From Terriglobia bacterium (lineage in GTDB: Bacteria; Acidobacteriota; Terriglobia; Terriglobales; Acidobacteriaceae): a DNA stretch of 64,000 nt. The notes beneath the pieces were generated by a model. That model was not told where the DNA came from. It searched no databases and worked only from the letters and a program-made list of their open reading frames with translations. The position numbers and the translations under genes are program-made. The first letter of the stretch is position 1. Each line of letters starts with the position of its first letter. The stretch is from positions 1 through 64,000 of the forward strand of contig JAIQFC010000023.1 of assembly GCA_020073465.1 (NCBI GenBank), given 5' to 3'. Positions 14,892-22,682 of this stretch are shown one piece after another.

Positions 14892-16766
14892 TCAGGGCAA
14901 CAAGCCGAAGACGGCTACGCCGGTGGGCGTTCCTACGTATACCTTGCCATTGGCGATGATGGGGGCGATGAACTTGTTTCCCGGTCCGAACTGGTCGCGG
15001 GAACCGGCGGCCTGATTGCTGTTGTAGAGCTCGGTGGCCAGGTTGGTGGCGTCGTAGGCATGCAGGACTGCGGGGTTGCTGTTCTCCACGGCCCACAGGA
15101 TTGCGCTGCCGGTGCCGTTCGCCGAGACACTGGGCGTGGCTCCGGGATAGGTGAAAGTAATGCTCGTCCTCGAACTCGGGCTTGTGCCGAGCCTGGCATT
15201 GGAGATGGTGAACGCTTTGATGGCATCCGAGACGGCGCCATAGTAGATCGTCTGGTTGAAGTATGCGGGAGTGGAGAACACGCTGCCGGCCAGGGCCCCA
15301 AGAATCTCCTGGTAAATGGTGTCGGTGGAGTGGAATTTCCCCATGGCATTGCGATCCACCACGTAGATGATGCTGTCCTTGCCGGCTCCGACTGCAAGCT
15401 GGTGGATCTGGCCGCCATTATCGGAGAGGTCGGGCAACACGATGGCGCCGCCGGAGCCGAGGTCTATGTCCGCATTGGATTCGGCGATGGTGTTCGACAT
15501 GGTGAAATAGTCGGCGACGCTGAGCGTTCCTGAGGTGGAGAGCTTCACGAAAGCGTTGCCGTAGTTGTCCTGACTGGGGAAGCCGTTGGCGTCGAGCGTC
15601 GTGTCAAAGGTGCCATTTCCGGTAAGGAAGTAGATGTTGTTGCCGGCATCGGCGGCAGGGCCGTTCCCGGCCATCCAGATCGCGCCTTCATTTCCGTTGG
15701 GAGTCACGTTCAGGACGTGGGTCTGGGACAGCGTGGACGCGTCGTAGCCGATGACCCATCCCGTGTACGGACGAATGTCGCAATGCGAGGTCCAGGTGGT
15801 GTAGAGCACGCCATTGAGCAACAACAAAGCCGCGCGTTCCTCGTACTGCTTCGAACTGAAGGTCACGTTCCCGCCGGAAGCGCCGTCGCCCGTCCCCGGG
15901 TAAAGCGCCTGGACGGCAACCGGACCGCCGAACAACTCGTTCCCGGTACTCAGGCTCAAAGCGTGGATGCGCTGGAAGTAGCTTGACCCGCTCTTCGACA
16001 TTGCGACCAGGTAGATGGCGCCACGCGAGCGGTCGATGACCGGAGTCGAGGTGATGCCAATCTCAGGCGTGACCTGAGAGCAACCGTTGACCGGTTCGCT
16101 GGTCGTCTCACCTGTACCGAGCATCGACTTCTGCCAGAGAACGGCTCCGCTGTCGGCGTCGAAAGCATAGACGCTGTCATGCTCAGTTGCCACGTAGAGA
16201 ACGTTGTGGGTTCCGCCTGCAATGCTGTGTTGAGAAAGATAAAGAGGCTGAGCGTCGACCTTGCCGTCGACGGTGAAAGAGCCGATCTTTCCGAACTTTG
16301 TGGAGTTCACGTTGCTGGGAGTGAGGATCACTTCTCCCAGATTTGCGCCGGTGCGGGCGTTGTTGTACTGGAAGGTGACGACATCGGCTAGAGCCACGGC
16401 TACGTTGAGGGTCGCCGTGTTGCTGGTGACGTTGCCCAGCGAGTTGCTGATGGTGACGCCGAACTGCGACCCGTTGTCGCCGAGCGTAGTGGCGGGCGTG
16501 GTGTAGCTGGCGGAAGTTGCTCCAGGAATGCTGACGCCTCCCTTTTGCCATTGATAGCTCAGAGGACTGGTGCCCGCTGCAACCACGGCGAACGTTGCCG
16601 GCTGGCCGACAACCACCGTCTGGTTCGAGGGCTGGGAGGTGATCGAAGGTGCGACCGGCGGTGGGGGCGTCGAACTCGAACCTCCACATGCCGTGAACAG
16701 GGAGGCAGCCAGAAGGACCGCGACCGATGCGGCGGGTCGTCGAATACGGAACGACGAAAAGCACAT
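14892..16766 (-). CDS. Lipoprotein with Ig-like domain and PQQ-type beta-propeller
   Basis: A 624-residue exported lipoprotein. The signal sequence ends in the lipobox LFTAC with C27 as the lipid-modified residue, followed by a GGSSSTPPPP linker. Residues about 40-123 form an Ig-like domain (VVVGQPATFAVVAAG, SYQWQKGG). The rest (about 130-624) resembles a PQQ/quinoprotein-like beta-propeller (LYVATEHDSVYAFDADSGAVLWQKSM). No obvious catalytic motif was seen, so binding or a structural role is likely. The ATG at 16766 lacks a ribosome binding site; TACAAT ends eight bases upstream, so the transcript may be leaderless or nearly so. Confidence 0.8.
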   Translation of the reverse strand: MCFSSFRIRRPAASVAVLLAASLFTACGGSSSTPPPPVAPSITSQPSNQTVVVGQPATFAVVAAGTSPLSYQWQKGGVSIPGATSASYTTPATTLGDNGSQFGVTISNSLGNVTSNTATLNVAVALADVVTFQYNNARTGANLGEVILTPSNVNSTKFGKIGSFTVDGKVDAQPLYLSQHSIAGGTHNVLYVATEHDSVYAFDADSGAVLWQKSMLGTGETTSEPVNGCSQVTPEIGITSTPVIDRSRGAIYLVAMSKSGSSYFQRIHALSLSTGNELFGGPVAVQALYPGTGDGASGGNVTFSSKQYEERAALLLLNGVLYTTWTSHCDIRPYTGWVIGYDASTLSQTHVLNVTPNGNEGAIWMAGNGPAADAGNNIYFLTGNGTFDTTLDANGFPSQDNYGNAFVKLSTSGTLSVADYFTMSNTIAESNADIDLGSGGAIVLPDLSDNGGQIHQLAVGAGKDSIIYVVDRNAMGKFHSTDTIYQEILGALAGSVFSTPAYFNQTIYYGAVSDAIKAFTISNARLGTSPSSRTSITFTYPGATPSVSANGTGSAILWAVENSNPAVLHAYDATNLATELYNSNQAAGSRDQFGPGNKFIAPIIANGKVYVGTPTGVAVFGLLP

Positions 16767-16936
16767 GCCAGAGCATTGTAGATCAGGAATGCCCGGCGCC
16801 CTGCAGTAGAAAGTGCCGACTTACGCCATGATGCCGGGGGGAAGGAACTTCGCGGGGGTGAGGCAAGTCGGATTTACAATCCTCGGTTGCAGCCGCTGTC
16901 GTGTTCCAGAGCTTTCATCGGACGGGGGAAATTCTC

Positions 16937-18451
16937 ATGCGTAAAGTACGACGGTCTTGTGTGTTTGCGGTGAGTGTTGTTTGCATTGTTGCGTTTGCGC
17001 CTGGCCTGCTCCGGGCGCAGGGTGTGGCGGCGCCCGTCGGAATGTTCGAAGGCCATGGGGACGTCGGCACCGTGCTGCATGCGGGCTCCGTGGACTATGA
17101 CGGGGCGAAGCGGACATACACCATCTCCGGCAGCGGCGAGAACATGTGGTCGGTGGCGGATGCCTTTCAGTTCGCATGGAAGAAGGTTTCCGGGGATGTG
17201 ACTTTGACCGCCGAAGTCTCGTTCGTGAACAAGAGTGGGAACGAACACAAAAAGGCGGTGCTGATTCTGCGGCAGAGTCTGGATGCCGACTCCGTTTACG
17301 CGGATGTGGCGCTGCATGCCAGCGGTTTGACCTCGCTGCAATTCCGCGACCAGAAGGGCGCGGTCACCCGTGAAATTCAGTCAAATCTCTCGGCTCCCAA
17401 ACGGCTGCGTATCGTCAAGCGTGGAGAGTACGTCTACATGTCGCTGGCTGCGGATGATGGCGAGCCGAAGGTGGCCGGGGGATGGCTGCGAATCCCGCTG
17501 CAAGGCGCGTTCTACGTCGGGATCGGAGTCTGCTCTCACGACAAGGATGTGGTGGAGAAAGCGGTGTTCTCCAATGTGTCGCTGGCGGCACCCAGTTCTG
17601 CAGCATCCGCTCAGGCGACGCTTTACAGCACACTGGAGACCGTAGCCATTGACTCCGCGGACCGGAGGGTGGCTTATCTCGCGCCGGGACGCTTCGAAGC
17701 GTCCAACTGGGCGCGCGAGGGCAGCGCGTTCCTGTTCAATCGCGAGGGGCGCATCGTGCGCCTGCCAGTTGCCGGTGGCACGCCCGAAGTAATTGATACC
17801 GGCTTCGCCACGCGCTGCAACAATGATCACGGAATTTCGCCAGATGCTTCGCAGCTTGCGATCAGCGACAACTCACAGGAAGATCACAACTCGATCGTCT
17901 ATGTCGTGCCCATCGGCGGCGGGACGCCGCGGCGGATCACGCAGAAGTCGCCGTCGTACTGGCACGGCTGGTCGCCGGATGGAAAGACGCTGGCCTTCGT
18001 TGGCCAGCGCAACGGCGAGTTCGACATCTATGCGATTCCCGCTGCTGGAGGGGAGGAGACGCGGCTGACCACGGCGAAAGGTCTGGATGACGGCCCGGAA
18101 TATTCTCCGGATGGAAAATACATTTACTTCAACTCGGAGCGCACCGGCCACATGCAGGTCTGGCGCATGAAGGCCGATGGCAGCGAGCAGCAGCAAGTGT
18201 TCTCGGACGATCTCAATAACTGGTTCCCGCACGTCTCGCCCGATGGGCATTGGATGGTATTTCTCACCTACGAAGCGGACGTGACCGGCCATCCCGAAAA
18301 CAAAGATGTGATGCTGCGGCTGATGTCGCTTAGCGACAAAAAGATCACCGTGCTGGCGAAATTGTTTGGCGGGCAGGGGACGATCAACGTGCCGTCGTGG
18401 TCCCCGGACAGCAAGCGGGTGGCGTTTGTGAGCTACGTGCTCGTGCCGTAG
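16937..18451 (+). CDS. Secreted PD40/TolB-like beta-propeller protein
   Basis: A 504-residue protein with a signal peptide (about 1-28). The N-terminal beta-sandwich region (about 40-215) resembles DUF1349/concanavalin-like domains. The C-terminal propeller is built of PD40 repeats: [56 protein letters not shown] and [12 protein letters not shown]. Such proteins are often annotated as TolB-like or biopolymer-transport associated, but no Tol operon is present here. ATG 16937 follows GGGGGAA at good spacing; TACAAT at about 16876 may be its -10 element. Confidence 0.8.
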   Translation: MRKVRRSCVFAVSVVCIVAFAPGLLRAQGVAAPVGMFEGHGDVGTVLHAGSVDYDGAKRTYTISGSGENMWSVADAFQFAWKKVSGDVTLTAEVSFVNKSGNEHKKAVLILRQSLDADSVYADVALHASGLTSLQFRDQKGAVTREIQSNLSAPKRLRIVKRGEYVYMSLAADDGEPKVAGGWLRIPLQGAFYVGIGVCSHDKDVVEKAVFSNVSLAAPSSAASAQATLYSTLETVAIDSADRRVAYLAPGRFEASNWAREGSAFLFNREGRIVRLPVAGGTPEVIDTGFATRCNNDHGISPDASQLAISDNSQEDHNSIVYVVPIGGGTPRRITQKSPSYWHGWSPDGKTLAFVGQRNGEFDIYAIPAAGGEETRLTTAKGLDDGPEYSPDGKYIYFNSERTGHMQVWRMKADGSEQQQVFSDDLNNWFPHVSPDGHWMVFLTYEADVTGHPENKDVMLRLMSLSDKKITVLAKLFGGQGTINVPSWSPDSKRVAFVSYVLVP

Positions 18452-18528
18452 GAGGGCACGGCAGTGGCAAATAGCTGCTCGGATCCAACCAGAACAAAGG
18501 TAGAAGGCTAAGAAGTAGGGAGGAAGAG

Positions 18529-18906
18529 TTAAACAAGGGGCTTGATGTGTTGACGGATCCAGTCGAGGATCTGGGCAAAGCGGAATTCATGGCGGTCCAT
18601 CGAGCCATCGATGAACGCGTGTCCAGCTTTGCCATCTACTTCCAGTTCGAACCCGTTGGTCCGGAGCAAGACATCGGTGGCGGTGAAGGCGATCCGCTTG
18701 TTGCCGTCGACGAAGCCGTGATTGTTGCCGAGCGACTCCATCAGCGCTGCCGCCTCTTCTTCAATGGAGTTGTAGTAGCCGGTTTGAGGACGGAAGACAG
18801 CGGCCTCAACAGCGCCCTTGTCGAGGACACCATGTCGGCCGCCAAATCTTTCGATCAAGTGATGCTGCATCAGGTAGACTTCGGCTACCGTCAGGTACTT
18901 CGCCAT
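18529..18906 (-). CDS. doc: Doc/Fic-family toxin (death-on-curing type)
   Basis: A 125-residue Fic-fold protein with the core NHGFVDGNKRIAF (H63 to R71), a variant of HxFxxGNxR. Doc proteins phosphorylate elongation factor EF-Tu and stop translation; related Fic proteins transfer AMP. Length and the YLTVAEVYLMQHHLIERFGG start fit the Doc branch. The ATG at 18906 follows the antitoxin stop directly (TAAATG), so the pair is one transcript. It lies next to an IS1595-family insertion, which suggests a mobile neighbourhood. Confidence 0.9.
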   Translation of the reverse strand: MAKYLTVAEVYLMQHHLIERFGGRHGVLDKGAVEAAVFRPQTGYYNSIEEEAAALMESLGNNHGFVDGNKRIAFTATDVLLRTNGFELEVDGKAGHAFIDGSMDRHEFRFAQILDWIRQHIKPLV

Positions 18907-19143
18907 TTACTTGGCGAGACGCTCAAGAAGGTCTCGGTTGCGGGCCACGGATCGCTCGAAGGCGTTCATTACCTCAGGGCGGACAAGGTGCTGAGACGGA
19001 ACCACATTGCGCAGATAGAACTCGAGCGCCTGCTCGAGAACATGCCGTTTCGTCTGCCCATTCTGTTCGGCAACCGCAACGAACTCATCGTAGAGCTTGG
19101 CATCGATCTCAGGAGTAAACTTCTTGGTCTTGGTGGCTGGCAT
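18907..19143 (-). CDS. Antitoxin partner of Doc toxin
   Basis: A 78-residue basic then acidic protein, MPATKTKKFTPEIDAKLYDE... , of ribbon-helix-helix-like appearance, placed directly upstream of the Doc toxin. It presumably neutralises the toxin and represses the shared promoter. I chose the ATG at 19143, which has GGGAGG at suitable spacing; a GTG at 19152 sits too close to that site. Its -35/-10 region (19170-19197) lies about 45 bases from the left end of the IS element. Confidence 0.75.
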   Translation of the reverse strand: MPATKTKKFTPEIDAKLYDEFVAVAEQNGQTKRHVLEQALEFYLRNVVPSQHLVRPEVMNAFERSVARNRDLLERLAK

Positions 19144-19169
19144 GGTCCCCACCTCCCTGTTTGACTTCT

Positions 19170-19197
19170 ATCTTACCCCTTAACCATGATAAGTCAA
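19170..19197 (-). promoter_or_regulatory. Promoter of the antitoxin-doc operon
   Basis: Reading the minus strand, TTGACT (19192-19197) and TAAGAT (19170-19175) are 16 bases apart. The spacing and -10 are good, and the start codon follows 27 bases downstream. Confidence 0.65.
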
Positions 19198-19234
19198 GGC
19201 AAATCGTTATTTATCCATGTCGTTGAAAACAAGT

Positions 19235-19242
19235 ATATTAAA
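19235..19242. repeat. Left copy of 8-bp target-site duplication
   Basis: ATATTAAA lies immediately outside the left terminal repeat and is repeated at 21185-21192 outside the right one. An 8-bp duplication is characteristic of IS1595-family transposition. Confidence 0.9.
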
Positions 19243-19265
19243 GGGACTTATCCATTTAACTACCT
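19243..19265. repeat. Left terminal inverted repeat of the IS
   Basis: GGGACTTATCCATTTAACTA plus CCT; it matches the right end at 22 of 23 positions. The last passenger gene ends 12 bases inside it. Confidence 0.9.
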
Positions 19266-19276
19266 AAGTGCAATGA

Positions 19277-19540
19277 CTAAACCATGATACCTTCGACTAG
19301 GATTTCGATCCAAGATGAATCGCCGTGCGTGCAGGTTGCCGCGTGTTTTATCGTCCCACCCCGCGAAGCGACGGCCCGACAATCGCAGCACCGTTTCAGT
19401 CCCCATTGCTCGACGCTCTTCATAACCTGCCATGCCTTGTACGGGCCACGATACAAGTCTCCGTGGGGCGAACGCCAGAGATCAACGCGAACGGCTGTCC
19501 ATCCGGCATCGCGTAACTCTTGCTCCCAGTTCTCAGGCAT
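19277..19540 (-). CDS. IS passenger gene 4: 87-aa protein, unknown
   Basis: An 87-residue protein beginning MPENWEQELRDAGWTAVRVD, with PHGDLYRGPYKAWQVMKS and a cysteine/histidine cluster (RCCDCRAVASRGGTIKHAAT followed by C and H) that could bind zinc. The family is not recognised. The ATG lies inside the last codons of passenger gene 3 (GATGCCTGA), giving an eight-base overlap and probable translational coupling. It ends 12 bases from the left terminal repeat. Confidence 0.65.
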   Translation of the reverse strand: MPENWEQELRDAGWTAVRVDLWRSPHGDLYRGPYKAWQVMKSVEQWGLKRCCDCRAVASRGGTIKHAATCTHGDSSWIEILVEGIMV

Positions 19541-19895
19541 CGGCCTTTTTCCACTCTGGGAACGGCGCTTCGCTTTCCCGATTCCACCATCGAAGCCGAA
19601 GGCCGCGAAATCCAGGTATCGGTTCTGCGATGGTGCAAGCCACTCCCCCGCCGTGCCGGATAATGGCGTAACTCTTGCCATCGCCGCCAACGTCTACGCG
19701 CACGACAGGTGCCCATCCCCGCAACTTGCCGTGAGCCACAACGTAGAAGCGATCTCCGGGCTGAATGCTACGGGCCTTGCGGTCGCCCGTGTACCATCCC
19801 CATTCTTGGCCAGTGTAAGGTTCGCCAGCGGCATCGCCTTCGGCGATCCACTCCGTCCAGAAATCTTTCGGGCAGGTCCCAACAAGATCAGCCAC
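19533..19895 (-). CDS. IS passenger gene 3: 120-aa protein, unknown
   Basis: A 120-residue soluble protein, MADLVGTCPKDFWTEWIAEG... , rich in tryptophan and glycine, with GWYTGDRKARSIQPGDRFYV, a WAPVVRVDV segment and GFRGLRLRWWNRE near the end. The beta-rich look and the PGDRFYVVAHGKLRG strand pattern resemble small ASCH/PUA-like or phage-encoded proteins; this is an impression, not an assignment. The GTG start overlaps the stop of passenger gene 2 by eight bases. Confidence 0.7.
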   Translation of the reverse strand: MADLVGTCPKDFWTEWIAEGDAAGEPYTGQEWGWYTGDRKARSIQPGDRFYVVAHGKLRGWAPVVRVDVGGDGKSYAIIRHGGGVACTIAEPIPGFRGLRLRWWNRESEAPFPEWKKADA

Positions 19896-20004
19896 GTTTC
19901 ACCTGCTTCGCTCGCTTCCGTTTGCGCGGCTTTGGCTGTTTCGACTTCGGACGGTAGGCCAGGACTACATCCGCTATCTGCTCTAGAGCCTTCGGTGGTT
20001 TCAT
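19888..20004 (-). CDS. IS passenger gene 2: 38-aa basic peptide
   Basis: A 38-residue peptide MKPPKALEQIADVVLAYRPK... ending in a very basic tail (KPRKRKRAKQVKRG), which could bind nucleic acid. Its ATG overlaps the stop of passenger gene 1 (ATGA) and its own stop overlaps the GTG of passenger gene 3. The precise overlaps on both sides are the main reason to treat it as a gene. Confidence 0.55.
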   Translation of the reverse strand: MKPPKALEQIADVVLAYRPKSKQPKPRKRKRAKQVKRG

Positions 20005-20210
20005 GACTGCGCCCCACGTTGCGCGGGGAAAAAGGCGCTTGGTGCCCAATCGCAAACCCGATTGTCTGCGATGTTACCGCCAAGGAAATCGTTGCACTTG
20101 CGAAACCGCGCGCAGTCGGAGCAGGTTTTTCCTTCGGGAAGTCGCATGTCTGGCTCAGACCACGAAGGCCACGCCCACACTGAAGGAGTTACTTGGATCG
20201 AGTCGCTCAT
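20001..20210 (-). CDS. IS passenger gene 1: 69-aa cysteine-containing protein
   Basis: A 69-residue protein with the cysteine pattern KTCSDCARFRKC followed by VCDW, a four-cysteine arrangement common in small phage or plasmid proteins and likely to hold zinc. The ATG overlaps the transposase stop (ATGA), so it is coupled to transposition-gene expression. No function can be assigned. Confidence 0.7.
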   Translation of the reverse strand: MSDSIQVTPSVWAWPSWSEPDMRLPEGKTCSDCARFRKCNDFLGGNIADNRVCDWAPSAFFPAQRGAQS

Positions 20211-21127
20211 GCGGTCAACCCCGCATAGGTCAGGCGCTTGCCGCTGACCGCTTCGATCATGCTGTCCAGCCGCTCAAGGCTGTGGCGCTTCACGTTGCCT
20301 TCGTTCAGCCGGAAGGTGAACTCGTTGACGTACCGGGCAAGATGTTTGGGGCTGACCTTGTGGTAGACGCCATACAAGCCGCGTTTCAGCACTGCCCAGA
20401 CACTTTCGATGCTATTAGTATGGGCAGCACCAGCCGCGTACTCGCCAGCGGAGTGATTCACGGCATCGTGCTTGTAGAACAGGCCGTCCAGCCCTGTGAA
20501 AATCAGGTGCTCATCCGTGTAGAGTTGCGTTCCGAGTTCAATGTTCTCGTGGATGCGCTGTGTCGCCTCTTGCAGGCTGCGCTCTGTCATCGGAGCGGCA
20601 ATGGTGCGACCGCCGCGTTCCCGCATTCCGAGCACGGCGGTCTTGCCAACGGCACCACGCCCCATGCGGAGCTTTTTGTGCTCGTGTTTGTTGGCTTCTT
20701 TACCACCAATAAAACACTCATCCAGTTCGACGATACCCTTGAGCTTCGTCAGTTTCGGCCCACCGCAAGCTTCCCGAAGTCTGTGCAGCATGAACCATGC
20801 GGACGATTGCCGGATACCGATCTCCTTCGCCAACTGCATCGAAGAGATGCCCTTGCGGGCGGTCACGAGCAGATACATGGCATAGAGCCACTTATGCAGG
20901 GGAATGTGCGACCGCTCGAAAACCGTCCCGGTACGGATGGTAAAATCCAGTTTGCAGGGGTTGCAGCGGTAGAACCCGCCCTTGCGCGTGGTGATGTTCT
21001 CCGAGGCTTTGCAGGCGGGACAGATTGCTCCGTCTGGCCAAAGGCGCGACTCCAAAAACAACCGCGCAGACTCGGCATCGGGAAACATCGTGAAAACTTG
21101 AAACGTGCTGATTGTGCTTTTGCTCAT
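20207..21127 (-). CDS. IS1595-family transposase
   Basis: A 306-residue transposase. An N-terminal zinc ribbon (CPACKASEN...CNPC, about residues 37-63) and a helix-turn-helix region (QLAKEIGIRQSSAWFMLHRL) precede the DDE-type catalytic domain with VELDECFIGG, LYTDEHLIF and HTNSIESVWAVLKRGLYGVY, the IS1595 pattern. The length is normal and the frame is intact, so it is probably active. The ATG at 21127 has no ribosome binding site, and a near-consensus promoter ends six bases before it. Its stop overlaps passenger gene 1. Confidence 0.95.
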   Translation of the reverse strand: MSKSTISTFQVFTMFPDAESARLFLESRLWPDGAICPACKASENITTRKGGFYRCNPCKLDFTIRTGTVFERSHIPLHKWLYAMYLLVTARKGISSMQLAKEIGIRQSSAWFMLHRLREACGGPKLTKLKGIVELDECFIGGKEANKHEHKKLRMGRGAVGKTAVLGMRERGGRTIAAPMTERSLQEATQRIHENIELGTQLYTDEHLIFTGLDGLFYKHDAVNHSAGEYAAGAAHTNSIESVWAVLKRGLYGVYHKVSPKHLARYVNEFTFRLNEGNVKRHSLERLDSMIEAVSGKRLTYAGLTA

Positions 21128-21133
21128 GTACGT

Positions 21134-21162
21134 ATTCTAGTTAACTCCCTTGAGCTTGTCAA
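21134..21162 (-). promoter_or_regulatory. Transposase promoter, predicted leaderless
   Basis: On the minus strand, TTGACA (21157-21162) and TAGAAT (21134-21139) are exactly 17 bases apart. The A of the transposase ATG is the seventh base after the -10, so transcription should start at or next to the start codon. The first base of the -35 overlaps the inner end of the right terminal repeat. Confidence 0.8.
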
Positions 21163-21184
21163 GGTAATTAAATGGATAAGTCCC
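21162..21184. repeat. Right terminal inverted repeat of the IS
   Basis: This is the complement of the left end with one mismatch at position 18. It is followed immediately by the second ATATTAAA target copy (21185-21192). Confidence 0.9.
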
Positions 21185-21409
21185 ATATTAAAGGTACAGA
21201 AGGTGATTCCGCCGACCCGGTACTTCGCGGCTAAACAGATGCGCTGGAAGCATCCACCTTCCGAGCGCCGATGGCATGATGTCGCCGATGGCCAACAAGG
21301 CACCCCAGGGCCAATCCTAGCCACGAGTGAGTTTCCATTGTTCGCACCGACTCGCTATTAGCGCGACATGCTCATTACACCAGCAACACCGACATCTGCT
21401 TTGTAAGCC

Positions 21410-22462
21410 CTACCGTCCAACTCTCTCATCGAAGAACTTCGCCATCAGTGCGAGCGCCTCTTTCGTCTCGGGCAACTGGAAGTGATACCAGAAGGCGTGA
21501 GGCAGCGCCTCAAAGACGACCAACTGCGCATCGTCTCCGGCGCTCAGCAAGGCACGATGAAGCGTGGCCGTGTCGCTCAACAGCAGGTCGCGTGTGCTGG
21601 TGACGAGCAGGCTGGGCGGCAGGCCGTGAAGGTCGGCGAAGATGGGAGAAAGGACTGGGTCTTTGCGATCGGTTTTGCCGACATATTGATCGTCTGGCAG
21701 GTGATTGGGATCGACGGGCTCCAGCCGCCCGGGGAGACCGTTGAGTGTGAACATTTGCCGGGAGTCGCCGACTCGGCTGAAGTCGGCGAGGCCCGAGAAA
21801 ATTCCCAGCGCGGAGGGCAGTGGGAACCCGAGTTGTTTGAGACGGACAGCGACTTCGCAGGTGAGGATGGCTCCCGCCGACGTGCCGAAAATTCCAATGT
21901 TATGCGGTGGGTAGGTTTTCAGTAGCTCTTTGTAGACCGCGACTACGTCATCCACGGCTGCCGGGAACGGATTTTCCGGGGCGAGGCGGTAGTAGACGGA
22001 GACGACCTTGATTCTGGCCAGGTTGGCGATGGGGACGCCTTCGATCAGCGAGCCTGAGTCAGAGTTGAATCCGCCGCCGTGAAGATTGATGATCACACGA
22101 TTGGTTTTCGGAGTTTCAAGTGGCGTGATGATGTCTGTGCGCACACCGGCGATGCTGGCTTCCTCGATGTTCACGGGATAGAGTTTGCGTGCCTCCGCCG
22201 AGTCCATCTTGCGCCAGGCATCGGTGTGGGTGCGGCGTTCGGCGAGGGTCTCCGGCGGTCCGACTTTTTGCTGGTTGAGCGATTCCAGCCATTTCTGCGC
22301 CTCAGGACTGATGGTCGATGGCATCGGAATGACGCGCGTGACATGCGCGGTGCCGTCAGGGTCGAAGGTAGCGGAGTCCTGCGGTGCGGCTGGGCTCGAC
22401 TGGGGGGCCAAGGTTGCTGCAATCGCGAGCGTGGCGAGGACGTTTAGTGCTTTGATCTTCAT
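21410..22462 (-). CDS. Secreted HSL-type (GDXG) alpha/beta-hydrolase esterase
   Basis: A 350-residue carboxylesterase/lipase of the hormone-sensitive-lipase group. The signal peptide covers about residues 1-27. The oxyanion motif HGGG is at 128-131, the nucleophile S195 lies in GTSAG, and D292 (STRDLLLSD) and H322 (PHAFWYHF) complete the triad. The substrate is probably a short-chain ester. The ATG at 22462 lacks a ribosome binding site, and TACAAA ends six bases upstream within TCTGATACAAAT, the same -10 region as the GH27 gene. It may therefore be expressed as a leaderless mRNA. Confidence 0.88.
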   Translation of the reverse strand: MKIKALNVLATLAIAATLAPQSSPAAPQDSATFDPDGTAHVTRVIPMPSTISPEAQKWLESLNQQKVGPPETLAERRTHTDAWRKMDSAEARKLYPVNIEEASIAGVRTDIITPLETPKTNRVIINLHGGGFNSDSGSLIEGVPIANLARIKVVSVYYRLAPENPFPAAVDDVVAVYKELLKTYPPHNIGIFGTSAGAILTCEVAVRLKQLGFPLPSALGIFSGLADFSRVGDSRQMFTLNGLPGRLEPVDPNHLPDDQYVGKTDRKDPVLSPIFADLHGLPPSLLVTSTRDLLLSDTATLHRALLSAGDDAQLVVFEALPHAFWYHFQLPETKEALALMAKFFDERVGR

Positions 22463-22526
22463 TTTGAATTTGTATCAGAGGGATCGTGACTGAGGAAGGG
22501 TGGGGTCTGACAGCAGTTTCACTCTG

Positions 22527-22650
22527 TCATCCTGAGCGGAGCGAAGGACCTGTGCAGCTCCCAGCCGATTGCATAGGTCCCTTCGGCAGGCTCAGGGCAG
22601 GCTCTTCGGCCCGCAAAGGCGCGGACCTCAGGATGACAGGCTTGTAACGA
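22527..22650. repeat. Compound family A repeat before the esterase gene
   Basis: CATCCTGAGCGGAGCGAAGG at the left and GCGGACCTCAGGATGACAGG at the right enclose GGTCCCTTCGGCAGGCTCAG plus GGCAGGC, so two repeat variants are nested. No gene is seen in 22463-22682. Confidence 0.75.
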
Positions 22651-22682
22651 GAGACCGTAACGCGACGTAGTCCTAAACTCAT

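Larger units (their letters stand above)
19243..21184 (-). mobile_element. Intact IS1595-family insertion sequence with passenger genes (1942 bp)
   Basis: The element is bounded by 23-bp terminal inverted repeats with one mismatch: GGGACTTATCCATTTAACTA... at 19243-19265 and the complement of GGGACTTATCCATTTAATTA... at 21162-21184. ATATTAAA flanks both sides as an 8-bp target duplication. It encodes a transposase (20207-21127) and four downstream passenger genes, all on the minus strand with overlapping stop/start codons, filling the element to within 12 bases of the left terminal repeat. Simple IS1595 members are close to 1 kb, so about half of this one is cargo. Near-perfect ends and target copies suggest a recent insertion. 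Confidence 0.93.
19217..21361 (+). pseudogene. 64-codon ORF interrupted by the IS1595-family insertion
   Basis: Removing the IS (19243-21184) and one 8-bp target copy joins 19217-19242 to 21193-21361 in a single open frame: MSLKTSILKVQKVIPPTRYF...APTRY, 64 residues ending TAG. The frame is restored exactly at the junction. The downstream part keeps a protein-like, basic composition (RWKHPPSERRWHDV). The family is not recognised; it may be a small DNA- or metabolite-binding protein. In the present sequence the gene is broken after nine codons. Confidence 0.6.

Noticed and set aside
20003-21361. A 452-codon plus-strand open frame across the IS element
   Set aside because: It is antisense to the transposase, which has clear zinc-ribbon and DDE motifs. 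Only its last part (21193-21361) belongs to a real, interrupted small ORF.
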